From positions 310,001 through 374,000 of the forward strand of contig JASANG010000266.1 in assembly GCA_030248215.1 (NCBI GenBank): DNA of 64,000 nucleotides. The letters run 5' to 3'. Source of the DNA: Enoplolaimus lenunculus. Taxonomy: Eukaryota > Nematoda > Enoplea > Enoplida > Thoracostomopsidae. The notes beneath the pieces are model-generated. The model worked only from the letters and a program-made list of their open reading frames with translations. It did not search any database and had not been told where the DNA came from. The position numbers and the translations under genes were made by a program. Numbering within the stretch: the first letter of the stretch is position 1; the number at the start of each line of letters is the position of its first letter. Below, one piece after another: positions 47,801 to 58,690 of the stretch.

Positions 47801-50800
47801 CTTCTCAGACGTCTGAAAAGATTAACTGCACAAATTACATACCTTAGAATCAATAACATGGGCGTCTAAGCATTTAAACAACGGATCTTGCGCTGCAAAG
47901 GCATCACTTAAGTCGACCCCTGACTTAACGAATTTCGAAATCAGTCAATTAAGAGTATTTTAAGAGCTTCCGTTAAGGTAAACTATCTCATCCAGATTTA
48001 TTAAAACTAAACGCACATAAGCTGAACAGTGTTGATAAGCTTAAATATTGTTTGGGTAAGCTGAAATCATTACTGAAAACTTTCGACTTAAGTCAAAGTC
48101 AACTCAAAAGTGAACTTTTTGCTTTAGTAAAAACAAATTTCCTCTCCCTTTTCGCACATACCGATAAACTGCGGTCAGCCGAGCTTTCGGCTGTTTGTGA
48201 TTGAGTGTACGTTTCCATTCGTCCTGGTACCGCGGATAATGCTGGATGCAAGGACGCTGTAATGTGATATGCTTGTTCTGTAGGTGGAATCTGCTGATGA
48301 CCGTGTTGATAATGATATAAATTTGATGACGCAAAGTTATGCAACGCACTGCCGGTATCATACGTTTTAGCATGCTGTGACGGCGTGTATGACGCAGAAG
48401 TGGACGTTGGCAATGCTAAACTTAGACGAAATGACAAATGAGAAAGCACAATGGCTAAACCAAGGAAGTCATTTGTCAACAACTGACCATGATCTACTAT
48501 TATATATTTTTTGCATTTTGAAATCGATCCTAGAAGCATGTTTTTATTTAAGAAAATTTCACAAGGGGAAACCCTTTCCTTTTTAAAATTTTACAAAAAT
48601 TTCAAAAGGGGGAACTACGCTTCTATCACAGTGTATCTGGCGGCAAGTTTTACAGCCTCATATAACGTTCTCCAAACCAATTTACTGTACTTACTTGCAC
48701 CTGTGCATTGATTTGGAATCACATTAGCTGTGCTAGTTGTTGACTGTGTGTATCCGTGCTGCGAATACTGGCCCGTCGAATATCCTGTTATCAGCGATGC
48801 GCGATTTGAATCTACGGCAGTTGAGGCGTAGCGCGAATGTGGATATGAATAGTGTGATTGATGTTGCAAATATTGATGTGAATATCCTGTTGCAACTCCA
48901 GGCATATGTTGCAATTGTTGCGCGTTGTGTAACTGCGGCAAATGCGATGAAATCTGTTGCTGTTGTTGATGATGGTGATATTGCTGCTGTTTCTGCTGCA
49001 ATAAATGCTGATTTTGCTGAGTCAAATTTACGGACTCACCACCAACACCACCAGCACCACGAGGTGACCGTGTCGCAATGGAATGCTGATGATATTGCGC
49101 TGCAACTGGCGTGTACTGTTGCTGATAATAGGCATTGTCTCGTTGCGCCTGCTGTTCCGGCGTTAACGCTAGGCCTGTTCGATTGTGGTACGCGTAGCTA
49201 CTCGTTCGCGACGCAGCTTGTTGGGTTTGCTGCTGTTGTTGTTGATAATGTTGCACATGAGCGTAACGCGACTGCTGAGCAGATGGTGCAACTTCTGAAA
49301 CGATAAATAAAACCTATACTCCAGGATTCACCAGACATAGTTAGTTCTAATTCCTAAAACAAGATGAAGAAATGAATCACTACGACCAAATGTAATCGAC
49401 TCTGTGCATAGTGTGAGAAGTTACCAAAGGCTAACATTGATATTTTGCGAATGATTTTGACAACAGTTCATTGTCGTTTCAGCAAAACTTCTTATACAAT
49501 CAAGTTAGCAACCGGGGTTTATGTAGAAAAACCATTTTAGAACAAAATTCATAAATTTATGTTTTTGAAAATTTAAATGGAATTAAAAAGGTGAAAAGGC
49601 ACAGGACTGCATTCTTTGCGATATGCGTTCAATTTTAAGTCTCATGCGATATATGACCTTAAACTGAAAATTTACCTGCCATCGGCTTTCCAGCGTAAGA
49701 CCACGATGATATGCCTTGAGTCGATGTATATGGTAAACCAGTGGTAAGTGCTCCAAACTTAGCAGCGCTATGCTGTTGATGTGTTTGTTGTGAATGATAA
49801 GGATATCCATGCTGCTTATAATGACCCCTGAAAATGTATAAAAAAGCTTGAACGTAGAATGACAAATAGAATGATATGCTGGTAAACGAGCATTGCGTGC
49901 GTAGATCAAAACGTAGTGTACAGACATCTGTGCTATAAGTCGTTTGCCCTCAGCAGGCCTACTATTATTAATCGGTGTCTGCAAATATAACAAATTATTC
50001 AGCAATGTCATTAAATGAAATTTATTACTTTAGCTCTGTATTTGAAGTATCGAATAATTCGGCTTTCAAATCTTGATACAAACGTGCTGCGTCGCATATA
50101 AAAGAGCAGTTAGTACTTGGAGTGGAGTGTTGGTGTTTCTAACATGCGTGGAGTTCAAAACGGAACAAAAATAAAATTACATATCAAATGTCCTTACGCA
50201 GTAGACAGACCAGGTGGTTGTATTCCGGTGAGTGCTGGTGCTCCACAATATGAGCAAATTAATGATCCCGACGCCGTAACTGTAAAAACGTACATCTTGT
50301 AAATAAATGTCAAACATAGTTGTTGTAATTTAATTAAAAAACCACCTAAAATCGAAGTCTCGATTTCAGAGCGACTTTTCAAGTTCGGTTCGTTTCTAAA
50401 ACTAGACTCAGTCGAATTCCCAACTATATAATGTGTGGCACCTAGAAATCGACTAGGACATTTGTTGGTTCCAGTTTAATATCCGGCAAATAACGACACC
50501 CATATTCGGTAAAAACATACAGGATATCAAACATTTGCGGTTGTGGTCCCAAATATCATAAAACTGCACGCCCTAGATTTCCGGACAATTCAAGAGTGCA
50601 AACTGATATGAAGTGACAAATCCAAGAAAAGAATTAATTTTAAATCAGCAAATACATATTTTTGGACTACTCAAATACTTCCAACAGTGCACAAATTTAG
50701 ATCTTATAGCCGGTTAACATCCGGCTCTGGTTTCGACAAAAATTTACGATTCACCTCCAGTTCCGGTGAAACTGTAATTTGGCAATCCCTGGTAGCACCC

Positions 50801-53800
50801 AATACAAACACAAATTTAGCTGCATATTAAATGCTATAAAATGTTCTGAATTTCGAAGACATACATTTTCTGGTTAAAAATTAAGTACCAGACCTAACCC
50901 CAAACGTTGATTAAAAACTAAGTTACGCCAGTTAGTAAATTTCCCAAATTCAGTGATAAGCACTGCCCGTAAAATATGAGCACGTAAAATGTATTTCATA
51001 GCTTGGTGAACCGAAAACACAAAAGCCAAAATATAGCAACTGAGGGAGCCACTCACCTTGCCAACTTTTTAAAGTTTTACCACAGGCTTTACATTCTACA
51101 ACCGGACTCTGAAAGCAAAACATACATTGTGGACCACAGGCATTCAAACCGGAACAGGCACGGCGTTACTTTCACACGTTAGCATTTACAATTAATTGTA
51201 TGCTGCACAGCAGTCTATACATATACAATTACAAAAACGATGTACAATGGGCTGTGAAAATAATGCTTCGAACAATGTCAATACTAACATGGTGCAACCA
51301 GAATTCCAATTCCGATCAGAATTCCGATTCCGATTGCACAATCAATCGAAATCGGAATTTGGAAATTTTAATTTTACTCTTACTTGTTGAGATATGTTGC
51401 ATAAAAATACTCTCGATCCCAACATCCAAACACACAAAACTTTCGGTTTATTTAGAAAATAACAATCGCCGTATTAGAAAGTTGTTGTTAGCCAACAGAC
51501 ACCCTAAACCAGCCGTAGTGGGACTACATGTGCTGAGCGAAGCTCGAACACACGTACGTAAGCTAATATGCAAACTAGTTATTAGCTAACTATTCATTTA
51601 TTGGTTTTGGAGGTTTGTAAAGAATTTATTCAGATTCCTCGCACTCAAAAACCCTTCAGTAACACTAACATTTTGATAAATAATTTAAAAAGCCATTATT
51701 TAGGCTTATCAATTAAGCAAATTAGCTATTAGCTAACTATTCGATAATCGGTTTTGAAGGTTTGTAGACAATTTATTCAGATTCCTCGCGCCCAAAAACC
51801 TTCAGTAAACCTAAATAACTATTGAAATAATTTAAACAGATTTAGTTTTGTCTTGCCAATTAAGCCAATATGAGCTGACTATTCAGTTATTGGTTTTTGG
51901 AGGTTTGTAAACAATTTATTCAAATTCCTCGCACCTAAAAACCCTTTAGTGCTGAAATTATATTGCTTTTAACCTTAATAATTATTGAAATATTTTAAAA
52001 AGTCCTAATTTTGGCTTACAAACTATGCTAATATGCACTATTAGCTAACCACTCAATTATCGAATTTGGAGGTTTGTAAACAGTCTATGCAGATCCCTCG
52101 CACCCAAAAACCCATTAATGCTGAAATTAGATTGCTTGCAGCTGTAATAATTAATGAAATAATGTAGTGAGCATTATATATTAACTAGTACAAATTATCC
52201 GTATAGTCACAAAATTTGTAGTTCCGAATCCGGAATAAATTTGCTGTTCCGATTTCGATATAATGCAGCTCCGCTTTGCACACAAAATACATAATATCAA
52301 CAAGCAGAAAAAAGCTTAAAAAAGAATCACGGTCTTCTATTGTTGACATCAAGAAGCAGTTCCCTGAGATTAGTTAAAGTAGTTTTAAATCTTCAAACAT
52401 AAACAACTTGAACAACAGATGTACTGGCATGGCATCCCACAAAATGCTGCCATGGTTTAAATAAACTGCTTTAAAACACGTTCCATGATGTACCAGCACG
52501 CTGGTATGATACACAACACACGTGTGTATATACGAACTAGAATTGCACGCGACTTCTGGTCTGGGTGTCCGATTGTTCCGGGTATTTCCGCTAAAAGACT
52601 ACAAGTCTGGTTATGCTTTTTTAAATGCTACAACTCTTGGTGTTGCATCAGGGTCCGGGTATTTCGAGTAATTTGGCTGAAAATTAAGGGTAAGTGTTAT
52701 TTTCAATGTTGCTACTCTAGCACATACGACCTGATTTCAATACATTTCAAGAAACTACAGAAAATTCCTACCTTATTATTAGCCAACTGCGTGGGCGGCA
52801 CTGTACATTTAGGAACAAGTTGTGGTTGTTGTTGTTGTTGTAGTTGTTGTTGATGATGATGGTGGTGATGATGTTGCAACGGTTGTACCTGTGCTTTAAT
52901 AGTTTCTCGATGTTGCTGTGATATTGGTATGTATTGTGTACCGGCAATAGCAGTTGTACAAATAGCCTCTGTACCTAAGTAAGTTTGTGGTGATAAAAAC
53001 GGAGCTGCGACGTGCTTTGTATTGCGCCCGCCAACAATACTACTCTGTGCGCAGCCAGAGGCAAATGATTTATTGAGTCGAGAGTCCGCACTCAACGGTC
53101 GCCGTGGCATGGCAAGTTGCTCAGATCCATCTGATTTCCTAAATCCAGACTTAATGCTCAAACTGGTAGGACCAGTATGTACATTGCCTAGAGTTCTTGA
53201 GATGGTATTGATGGCATTAGTTTTGAGATCCGTTCTGTTTTCTTTAAATTCACAATTCACGTTGCTGTTCGTAACGAGGTCCGCCGATGCAGCTAACACT
53301 TTCGCAATACACTCGTCCGCTGTATTAACCGAGTTAGCTTGCTGGCCGTCCAATGTTGATGTTGGCTCTACTTTCATATTTTCGATTCCAGATTGTTCCT
53401 ATAACCAAAAAATATCACGTGGTTCAACTTATTTTATCAATAAAGTCAAAACTAGAAAAGAAGTTTTTTCTACAACAAAAGTTTTCAACTCAAAATATTA
53501 CGTACCAGTTTGGCCCGTTTGGCCTCGCTATTTCCAAACAAAAACTCAGACGACGAACCAATAGAGGCACCGTGAATATCACTGGGCGTGCTGACATCAG
53601 TTCCAAGGTTCGATTTCCGTTTAAACGTCACTTTATCTGTATTGTTAGTCAACGCAGCCAGCTTTGCTCTTAATTCAGCTGGACTTGGCCCGCGATTGTT
53701 GAGTGCAGCCGCAACAGCTGCAGCCCGATCTTCATCGTTTGCGGCAGCATTTGTCGTTGTACTTAGTATTCCGTTACTAGCACAAAGATCGAAACTATCA

Positions 53801-56800
53801 CGCGAATTATCACCCGATCGCGACAATCGTGTTGTTGATTTGACACTGTCGCTTATAGTATGATCTGTACCAATCTTGCCAGGTATTGTACGACTGGTTA
53901 CTGCACTTCCCAGCTTTCGGCCACGGCCCGATTTAAGTGGGTTGCTCTTGTTAGCGTCCCTGGTACTGGTACCGCTTTTTTCGCGAACAGATTTCTCTCG
54001 CTTTGGTTTTCTGCTGTCAACCCACGTCTAAAAACACGATAAAACGTTCCATACAGTATTTACGATATATACTTAGCAATACAGAATGCTTGTTCCCTCG
54101 ATATTAGGAGAAACGAACTTCTGACGACTCTTATTCCGTATAAAAAAGAACCAAAGTTTCGTCGATTATCATTACTAATGAAATATATTTTTCAATATTT
54201 TGTATTTTGGCATGAATATTGTAGTTAACTACCGGGGACTGACGAAGCAAGTATTTGAGAAGTTTTGATAATATACTGGTTTGCAATGCGACTGTGGCGC
54301 TATGAGATTTCTCACCAAAACCAGCGTGCAGTGTGCATATAACAACTAGTTTTGACGCCTACTTCCAACTCCGAATATGACTTGAAGGAGTAGAATGCAA
54401 ATTCATCAACAACGCGTTCCACTGGATCAGGAATTGTGACCGAATCACTGGATGCGGCGGTCAGAAATGATTTATCATTAGAAATATTTTTCACGTCTTC
54501 CAACATTTCTAAAAATTGAAAAAATAGCCGCCAGTTAACCAACCAATATGTGACCATGGTCACTGCGTTCTGCGGTGCGCGGTACAATGTATAATCAAAA
54601 TTTAACAAAAACAACGATAACCAACTTAAACATTAATCCACCATATATAACAGATTGTCAAAAGCAAAACTATCTGCGACACAAAACTGTTTGAATAAAT
54701 TGTAATTCAGTTGAATTAATACACGGTATCATCCTGTATTACCCCAAATGCGCATATATTAAAAAGCTATATAATAGCTTCTCGGGGTGGGGCAGTAAGT
54801 GGTGAGGTACGTTTAACTTACCTAATTTTAATGCAGATCCATTCGTTTTTTCGACACAAAATACATCTTCGTGATTCATAGGTAGTTCAGCGGTAGCATT
54901 TATAAAACTTGAATTATGATTTGCGTCAAGAATATTTAACTCTTCGCTACAGCAGTCACTTCGGTCCTAAAAACTTATCCAAACACAAAATATGTCGAGC
55001 ATCACCATCGTCGATCCGTGTTAATATGACGCTTGGAGGCGGGGGCATCAAAAGTTCGTATTCGATTGCAGATTTGGCAAAAATTGAACGTTCGACATCG
55101 GATTCTATTTTGAAAAATCCGAATGAAACAAGGTTGGGAAGCAACTTCTTGTTTTTTTAAATTGCGTGTGAACCGACAATCAATTTTCTGAAACTTTTAG
55201 CACTTGCGTTTATGGACCTCAATTCAAGTTTTTGTTTGGTGCCGCCCTGCTATGACGTACTATCAAGCTGCAATCAAGTACAGAAAGGGAGATCGACAGC
55301 AAAAATCATAAGGTACCTATAAAATTGTACAAAACAATAAGGTTAAAAATCTTCTACCATGTCTTCAGAATTCTTTATTTTTTGTTCGCAACTAATTTAT
55401 GATGTCTATAGTACACCGTGTCTGACTCGACTCCGTTTAGATGAAACAATGCTAACCTGCATTTCTTCAACACTTTTGAAACTAATAAACGTAACATCAT
55501 CGATAGTTAGTTGACTGCCGGCAGAAAACGAGTCCCAATTATTATTGTCTACTGAATCATTATTCGTTCTCAGATGTTTCAATTCGTTATAGCAAGGTCG
55601 TCGTTTACTCATAAAACAGCCATCTTTGTTGCCAGACAATTTTTTATCTAAATTGATTATGGTCCATTAAGCTTTATCACACGTGATAACGCAAAAAATG
55701 ACAACAGTTAAAAACCTAAGTATGTACATTTGAATTTAGCAAATGATGGCTTAATTTAATAAGTCAATGTTAGTACAATATTGAATTTTTTTCTATCGAA
55801 TTCATTATACACCAAGAAGAAACGTTTGACAAAATTTATGTACAGATGGAGCAAGAACATATGTAGCAAACTTATGACCATGCGCTACTTACATCGCGAT
55901 CTCTCGTAAGCGCTATTGCTCATGACCGTAAGGACGTGTACAGTTAATCACCATTTTAATACGCAGATACGCACGTAGTAATTGCACCTTTGTGGTCTTT
56001 GCTTACAATGTAAAGAAATTGAAAGACTAGCCAGAATTTACCTGCTTGGTTTTTTCTACATAGCCTGCCAGCAGTAGATGCGCTGCATTTAGAGGTTAAA
56101 GGACAGTCTGAACTATCGGTCCGATGGTCGCCATCATCTAGTTCAGTTCCATTTAACTCTTCACTGCCACATTCACTGCGTTCCTGAAACAAATATGTAC
56201 ACTGCCATTACGTAATTGTTTAAAGTCCAGTACAAGCTATACATGGCTGACATTTCGCTAGCCGAATATCAGATGGTTGGGCAGGGATGAGTGGTCTCGG
56301 TTAAAAACCGAGCTCGAGACTGAGCCTAAACCTGGCTACCGAGATCGGCCATGCAATGTCTCGGTCTCGGTTAATTTTTGGTCATCACCGAGAAAATTGC
56401 AATTTTAAAAATAAATTATTTCTAATCTGTTTTTCGTAATTTTTTGGGTTTTTCATAGTTTTTGAATTTTTTCAGAATAAATATGTGCTCATAATTATTG
56501 CGTAACTATGAAAATTTATCGATTCATAGTGAAATTGTATTCATAAGGCAAGGCATCACTTGCTGCAACAATACAGACGACACATTTGCTAAATCCTCGA
56601 CTTCTGTTCTCGGTTCCAAACCACCGAAACTCAAAAAACAAAGACCGAAACCTGCCAAATACCAAGATTTGGCGAGACCGAGACTCCCATCCCTGTGGCC
56701 GGGGGTGTTTTTAGAGGTGTCTCCAAGTACAATACGGGAAAATTCGATGTGTCTGGTTACAGGTGGTCCAAATTCTTTTTCCCCTTTCCGAGTGCGGATG

Positions 56801-57776
56801 GGGTGTCCATGTGATGATTTACTGAGTGGGAAAATGACGGTATGGCGGCCCACGTGTAAAACATCAACGTGCCCTTTACGTCCTATTTTTATGGGAGACT
56901 TCTCCTGGTTAAACTTGGAGAAAACCTGAAAATTTTTAAAGAGAGTGTGGCGCGATTCCCATGTATGCTAGCCTTTAATATGAAACAATTAAACGACATT
57001 TTCAGTTGGAAAATGCTCCCAGAAGTGTATTCGCGCGCTACAATCTATATTATCAGCTCGTTATAAACGTTTTCAACGTGTATAGTGGAGAGGCATTTAT
57101 CAAGGGGCCAACCAAAAGTCGGGGCTTGGCTGTATGTGTAGGCCCAAATTCACTACGGAAAGCCCGGTATACATACAGCAAAATCTTAGTATTAAGATCA
57201 TAGCAGTTCTGACTAAGAATCTGCTCACAAACTGAAAAGTACATTCTGTTTTGCGAGCATGACGCACATTGTTTACGTTTAGTTAGCTTTATTATACTTA
57301 GTTGCTGCAGACACCTTTGAGAATTCGGACATCACGACGTCCTAAGATAAACTTGCTTCATTAGTCGCCGTTGAATTGGAAGCTTCCGTCGCATCGAAAT
57401 CATAAATCGACACATCTCGCATGCTTGTAGATGGGAACATTGGATTGTTAGCACTAGTACTAGCAGCAATCGGTGCATAAAGTCGAGGTTTAACATCACA
57501 TCCATTAGTCGTGGCGCCAGATGTTGAAGAATTTGCATCTGCATCGAATACATCACTTTTACCACGAGCTTCACTGGATATTGGCGAACTGTCTAATCGT
57601 GCTTTAGCCAGTTTATCCTCTACGTCTTCCGCAGGCTCGTTAACCGCGGAACATTGTTTCAACAGTTTTTTCTTTCTTCTTCCTCTTGGTGCCCCTTGTT
57701 TTGGCTTTGTTAAAATATTTAAACTTTCACTGCTGTCATCGCCCGAAATAATCGGTTCCTTGCCTTCTTCGTTCAT
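40177..57776 (-). CDS. AUTS2: AUTS2/FBRSL1/tay-bridge family protein, about 20 coding exons
   Basis: Chromatin-linked regulator; vertebrate AUTS2 family members join PCGF3/5-type PRC1 and activate transcription. Exons, 5' to 3': 57776-57357, 56183-56042, 55647-55457, 54966-54822, 54508-54363, 54027-53506, 53398-52772, 51108-51057, 50279-50198, 49827-49676, 49294-48695, 48415-48162, 47812-47540, 47147-46189, 45598-45384, 44957-44853, 44441-44290, 42900-42819, 42681-42310, 41825-40177. All phases agree and the sum is 7140 nt (2379 aa; human AUTS2 is about 1260). Diagnostic core: GRWCAMHVQIAWEL at residues 1205-1218, against [15 protein letters not shown] in AUTS2. N-terminal SFKS motifs resemble AUTS2 FAMTSFVTFEALE. 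There are AT-hook-like patches (RGRRKKK, SGRGRK), a His run near 700 and many Gln tracts. Exon 1 and its GC donor are the least certain part; an upstream non-coding exon is likely. Confidence 0.85.
42819..42900 (-). CDS. AUTS2: AUTS2-family short exon 18
   Basis: 82 nt, HISEDHGEPQQSLYTITADT... followed by GGHSRIL. The GTACGT donor at 42818 gives phase 1, which matches the ATTATAG acceptor at 42682. Reading on to the next GTAAGA (42776) would give phase 2, which meets a stop in the next exon; I therefore prefer the first donor. Confidence 0.7.
43122..43500. mobile_element. hAT-type MITE, CAGGGTGCAACCGG family, copy 1
   Basis: 379 bp, starting CAGGGTGCAACCGGAATTAC and ending GGAATTCCGGTTGCACCCTG. 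It is flanked by the exact 8-bp repeat CCGGGAGC (43114-43121 and 43501-43508). It lies in the AUTS2-family intron between exons 17 and 18. Ends are rich in CCGGAACCGG palindromes; no coding capacity. Confidence 0.9.
46189..47147 (-). CDS. AUTS2: AUTS2-family exon 14 with the GRWCAMHV signature
   Basis: 959 nt starting KRGRWCAMHVQIAWELSKRQ. This segment corresponds to the most conserved block of the AUTS2/FBRSL1/FBRS family ([20 protein letters not shown] in vertebrate AUTS2), and is the strongest reason for the gene's name. Unlike AUTS2, what follows is not the Pro/Leu-rich FGLKPEF section but Ser/Gln/Thr-rich low complexity, ending in a phase-2 GTAAGT donor. Confidence 0.88.
47215..47390. 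repeat. 88-bp tandem duplication in an AUTS2-family intron
   Basis: 47215-47302 and 47303-47390 differ at about two positions (ATCATTTTGC / ATCAATTTGC; GGCACAAT / GGCACAGT). It lies just upstream of exon 14 on the coding strand. Confidence 0.9.
48695..49294 (-). CDS. AUTS2: AUTS2-family exon 11, Tyr/Gln/His-rich
   Basis: 600 nt. It encodes EVAPSAQQSRYAHVQHYQQQ, then QYHHHQQQQQISSHLPQLHN and a Tyr-rich section (YSHQYLQHQSHYSYPHSRY). The His/Gln repeats recall the HX repeat domain of AUTS2 that is known to bind p300; equivalence is only by composition. Confidence 0.8.
50198..51108 (-). CDS. AUTS2: AUTS2-family exons 8 and 9: split CxxC...CxxC module
   Basis: Exon 8 (51108-51057, 52 nt) reads SPVVECKACGKTLKSWQ and exon 9 (50279-50198, 82 nt) continues VTASGSLICSYCGAP, then ALTGIQPPGLSTA. 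Splice sites are good (TGCTTTCAG / GTGAGT; TTTTTACAG / GTAAGG) and the phase joins. Together they make C-x2-C-x16-C-x2-C, the pattern of a small zinc ribbon or GATA-like finger. I do not recall such a module in vertebrate AUTS2. Zinc binding is inferred from cysteine spacing alone. Confidence 0.7.
51510..52165 (-). mobile_element. Helitron-like minisatellite element, inverted copy
   Basis: Reads inward from AGCCGTAGTGGGACTACATG (terminal hairpin), with GAGCGAAGCTCGAACACACG, followed by about four inverted tandem units (GGTTTTGGAGGTTTGTAA, TTATTCAGATTCCTCGCAC). The distal GTCCGTCC end is missing. It lies in the AUTS2-family intron between exons 7 and 8. Confidence 0.6.
52545..52720. mobile_element. 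Fragment related to the TAGAGTTGCATCAGGG element
   Basis: TAGAATTGCA ... GGGTGTCCGATTGTTCCGGG and, inside, GTTGCATCAGGGTCCGGG, closing near GTTGCTACTCTAG. It resembles the 31.3-32.8 kb element but is much shorter. Confidence 0.55.
52772..54027 (-). CDS. AUTS2: AUTS2-family exons 6 and 7
   Basis: Exon 6 (54027-53506) starts TWVDSRKPKREKSVREKSG and has an AT-hook-like SGRGRKLG, an Ala-rich helix (DRAAAVAAALNN) and DKVTFKRKS, whose KVTF matches the RVxF-type PP1-docking consensus (inference only). Exon 7 (53398-52772) starts EQSGIENMKVEP and ends in a His7 then Gln-rich run before NNK and GTAGGA. Both are phase 0 on both sides. Confidence 0.82.
54363..56183 (-). CDS. AUTS2: AUTS2-family exons 2-5: duplicated two-exon module
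   Basis: Exon 2 (56183-56042) opens ERSECGSEELNGTELDD; exon 3 (55647-55457) ends LTIDDVTFISFKSVEEMQ. Exon 4 (54966-54822) opens DRSDCCSEELNILDA; exon 5 (54508-54363) ends VVDEFAFYSFKSYSELE. Thus 2 resembles 4 and 3 resembles 5. The intron phases repeat too: exons 2 and 4 run phase 0 to 1, exons 3 and 5 run phase 1 to 0, and lengths are similar (142/145; 191/146). The SFKS motif aligns with AUTS2 IIDGFAMTSFVTFEALE, which occurs once in vertebrates. A tandem duplication of an exon pair is the simplest reading. Confidence 0.8.
56282..56695. mobile_element. hAT-type MITE (GGTCTCGG family) in AUTS2-family intron 1
   Basis: 414 bp starting CAGGGATGAGTGGTCTCGG and ending CGAGACTCCCATCCCTG, with TGGTTGGG and TGGCCGGG on the flanks (6 of 8 match). 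It shares its ends with copies at 25.7 and 59.3-61.0 kb. Confidence 0.75.
57357..57776 (-). CDS. AUTS2: AUTS2-family first coding exon
   Basis: ATG at 57776 gives MNEEGKEPIISGDDSSESLN, then APRGRRKKKLLKQ (AT-hook-like), AEDVEDKLAKARLDSSPISS and MRDVSIYDFDATEASNSTA. A TTTTTACCAG acceptor five bases before the ATG suggests an upstream non-coding exon. No GT donor joins in phase 0 to exon 2; the GC donor GAA|GCAAGT at 57356 does (a GC-AG intron). If it is not spliced, the frame ends at TAG (57342-57344) and the exon would be the end of another transcript. Confidence 0.55.
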
Positions 57777-57781
57777 AACTT

Positions 57782-58690
57782 CTGGTAAAAATTGCAGAAC
57801 GCAACAGAAACATACATCTGATCCTTCGTCCAATAACTAGATGTCTTTAAACCCATAAATTTCATTCTCACTATTTTATTAAACATATAAACTTTATACG
57901 TACGTATATATACAAAAACAACAGTTTTCAATATATACAACAAATGGTCCTATATATACCTAAGCTGCGATATTCTACAATATGACTGAGTTGTGTCCCA
58001 TTATTGCAGTAGTCGCAGAACTGTCAACGCTAATAGACAAAATTATCCGACAGCACATATTTTGCCACAGGATAAAAGAAACTGAATTATTGACGAACCT
58101 GAATTCAAAAACAATTTTCGCCAAAGCATCGCACTTTGCTACTTACACCAAAATCCATTTTGAACTTTTTCAAATGCTAAGTTTATGAATTTACAGATGC
58201 TTCAGGGCACCAGCCTATTTGCAGGTATTTTTTAATCTGTTCTGGAAATCGAGGGGTTGAGTTCGCTCGTGTACTCAAAATTATAACACCCTTCTGATCT
58301 GAATCAACATTACTAACACAACAGAAAAGAAAGCGTAACGAAATGCGTCGGACCTGCTAATTAAGGAGCAGAAGAATCTCTCATTACCAATCAAGGAAAA
58401 CAAAAACCTTAAATTATAACACTCATCTGATCTGAGTCGACATAACAAACAAGTCAGAGAAAGAAAAGCTAACGAAATACACAGGTCTTGCTAACCAAGA
58501 CAGTAAACTCTGACTACCCAAAAACAAACCCCACCAATAACTAGAACACCCTTCTAATTTGAGTCGATATCACTTCGCCATTATATACTAATAGGACAGA
58601 AAGGCAAGCGCAACCGAATACGCCGGACCTGCTAATCAAGAAGAAGAGTAAACTCGCAGTACCAATGAAAACAAACCTTCCGTAAAACAT
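57782..58690. other. Upstream flank of the AUTS2-family coding region, no exon found
   Basis: A probable non-coding first exon and the promoter should be in or beyond this interval, but I cannot place them. The rest is AT-rich without recognised features. Confidence 0.35.

Noticed and set aside
48737-49306. 189-codon plus-strand frame
   Set aside because: Shadow of AUTS2-family exon 11; the minus frame has splice sites in phase with its neighbours.
56498-56929. 143-codon plus-strand and 109-codon minus-strand frames
   Set aside because: Both run through the end of the MITE at 56282-56695 and show no family motif.
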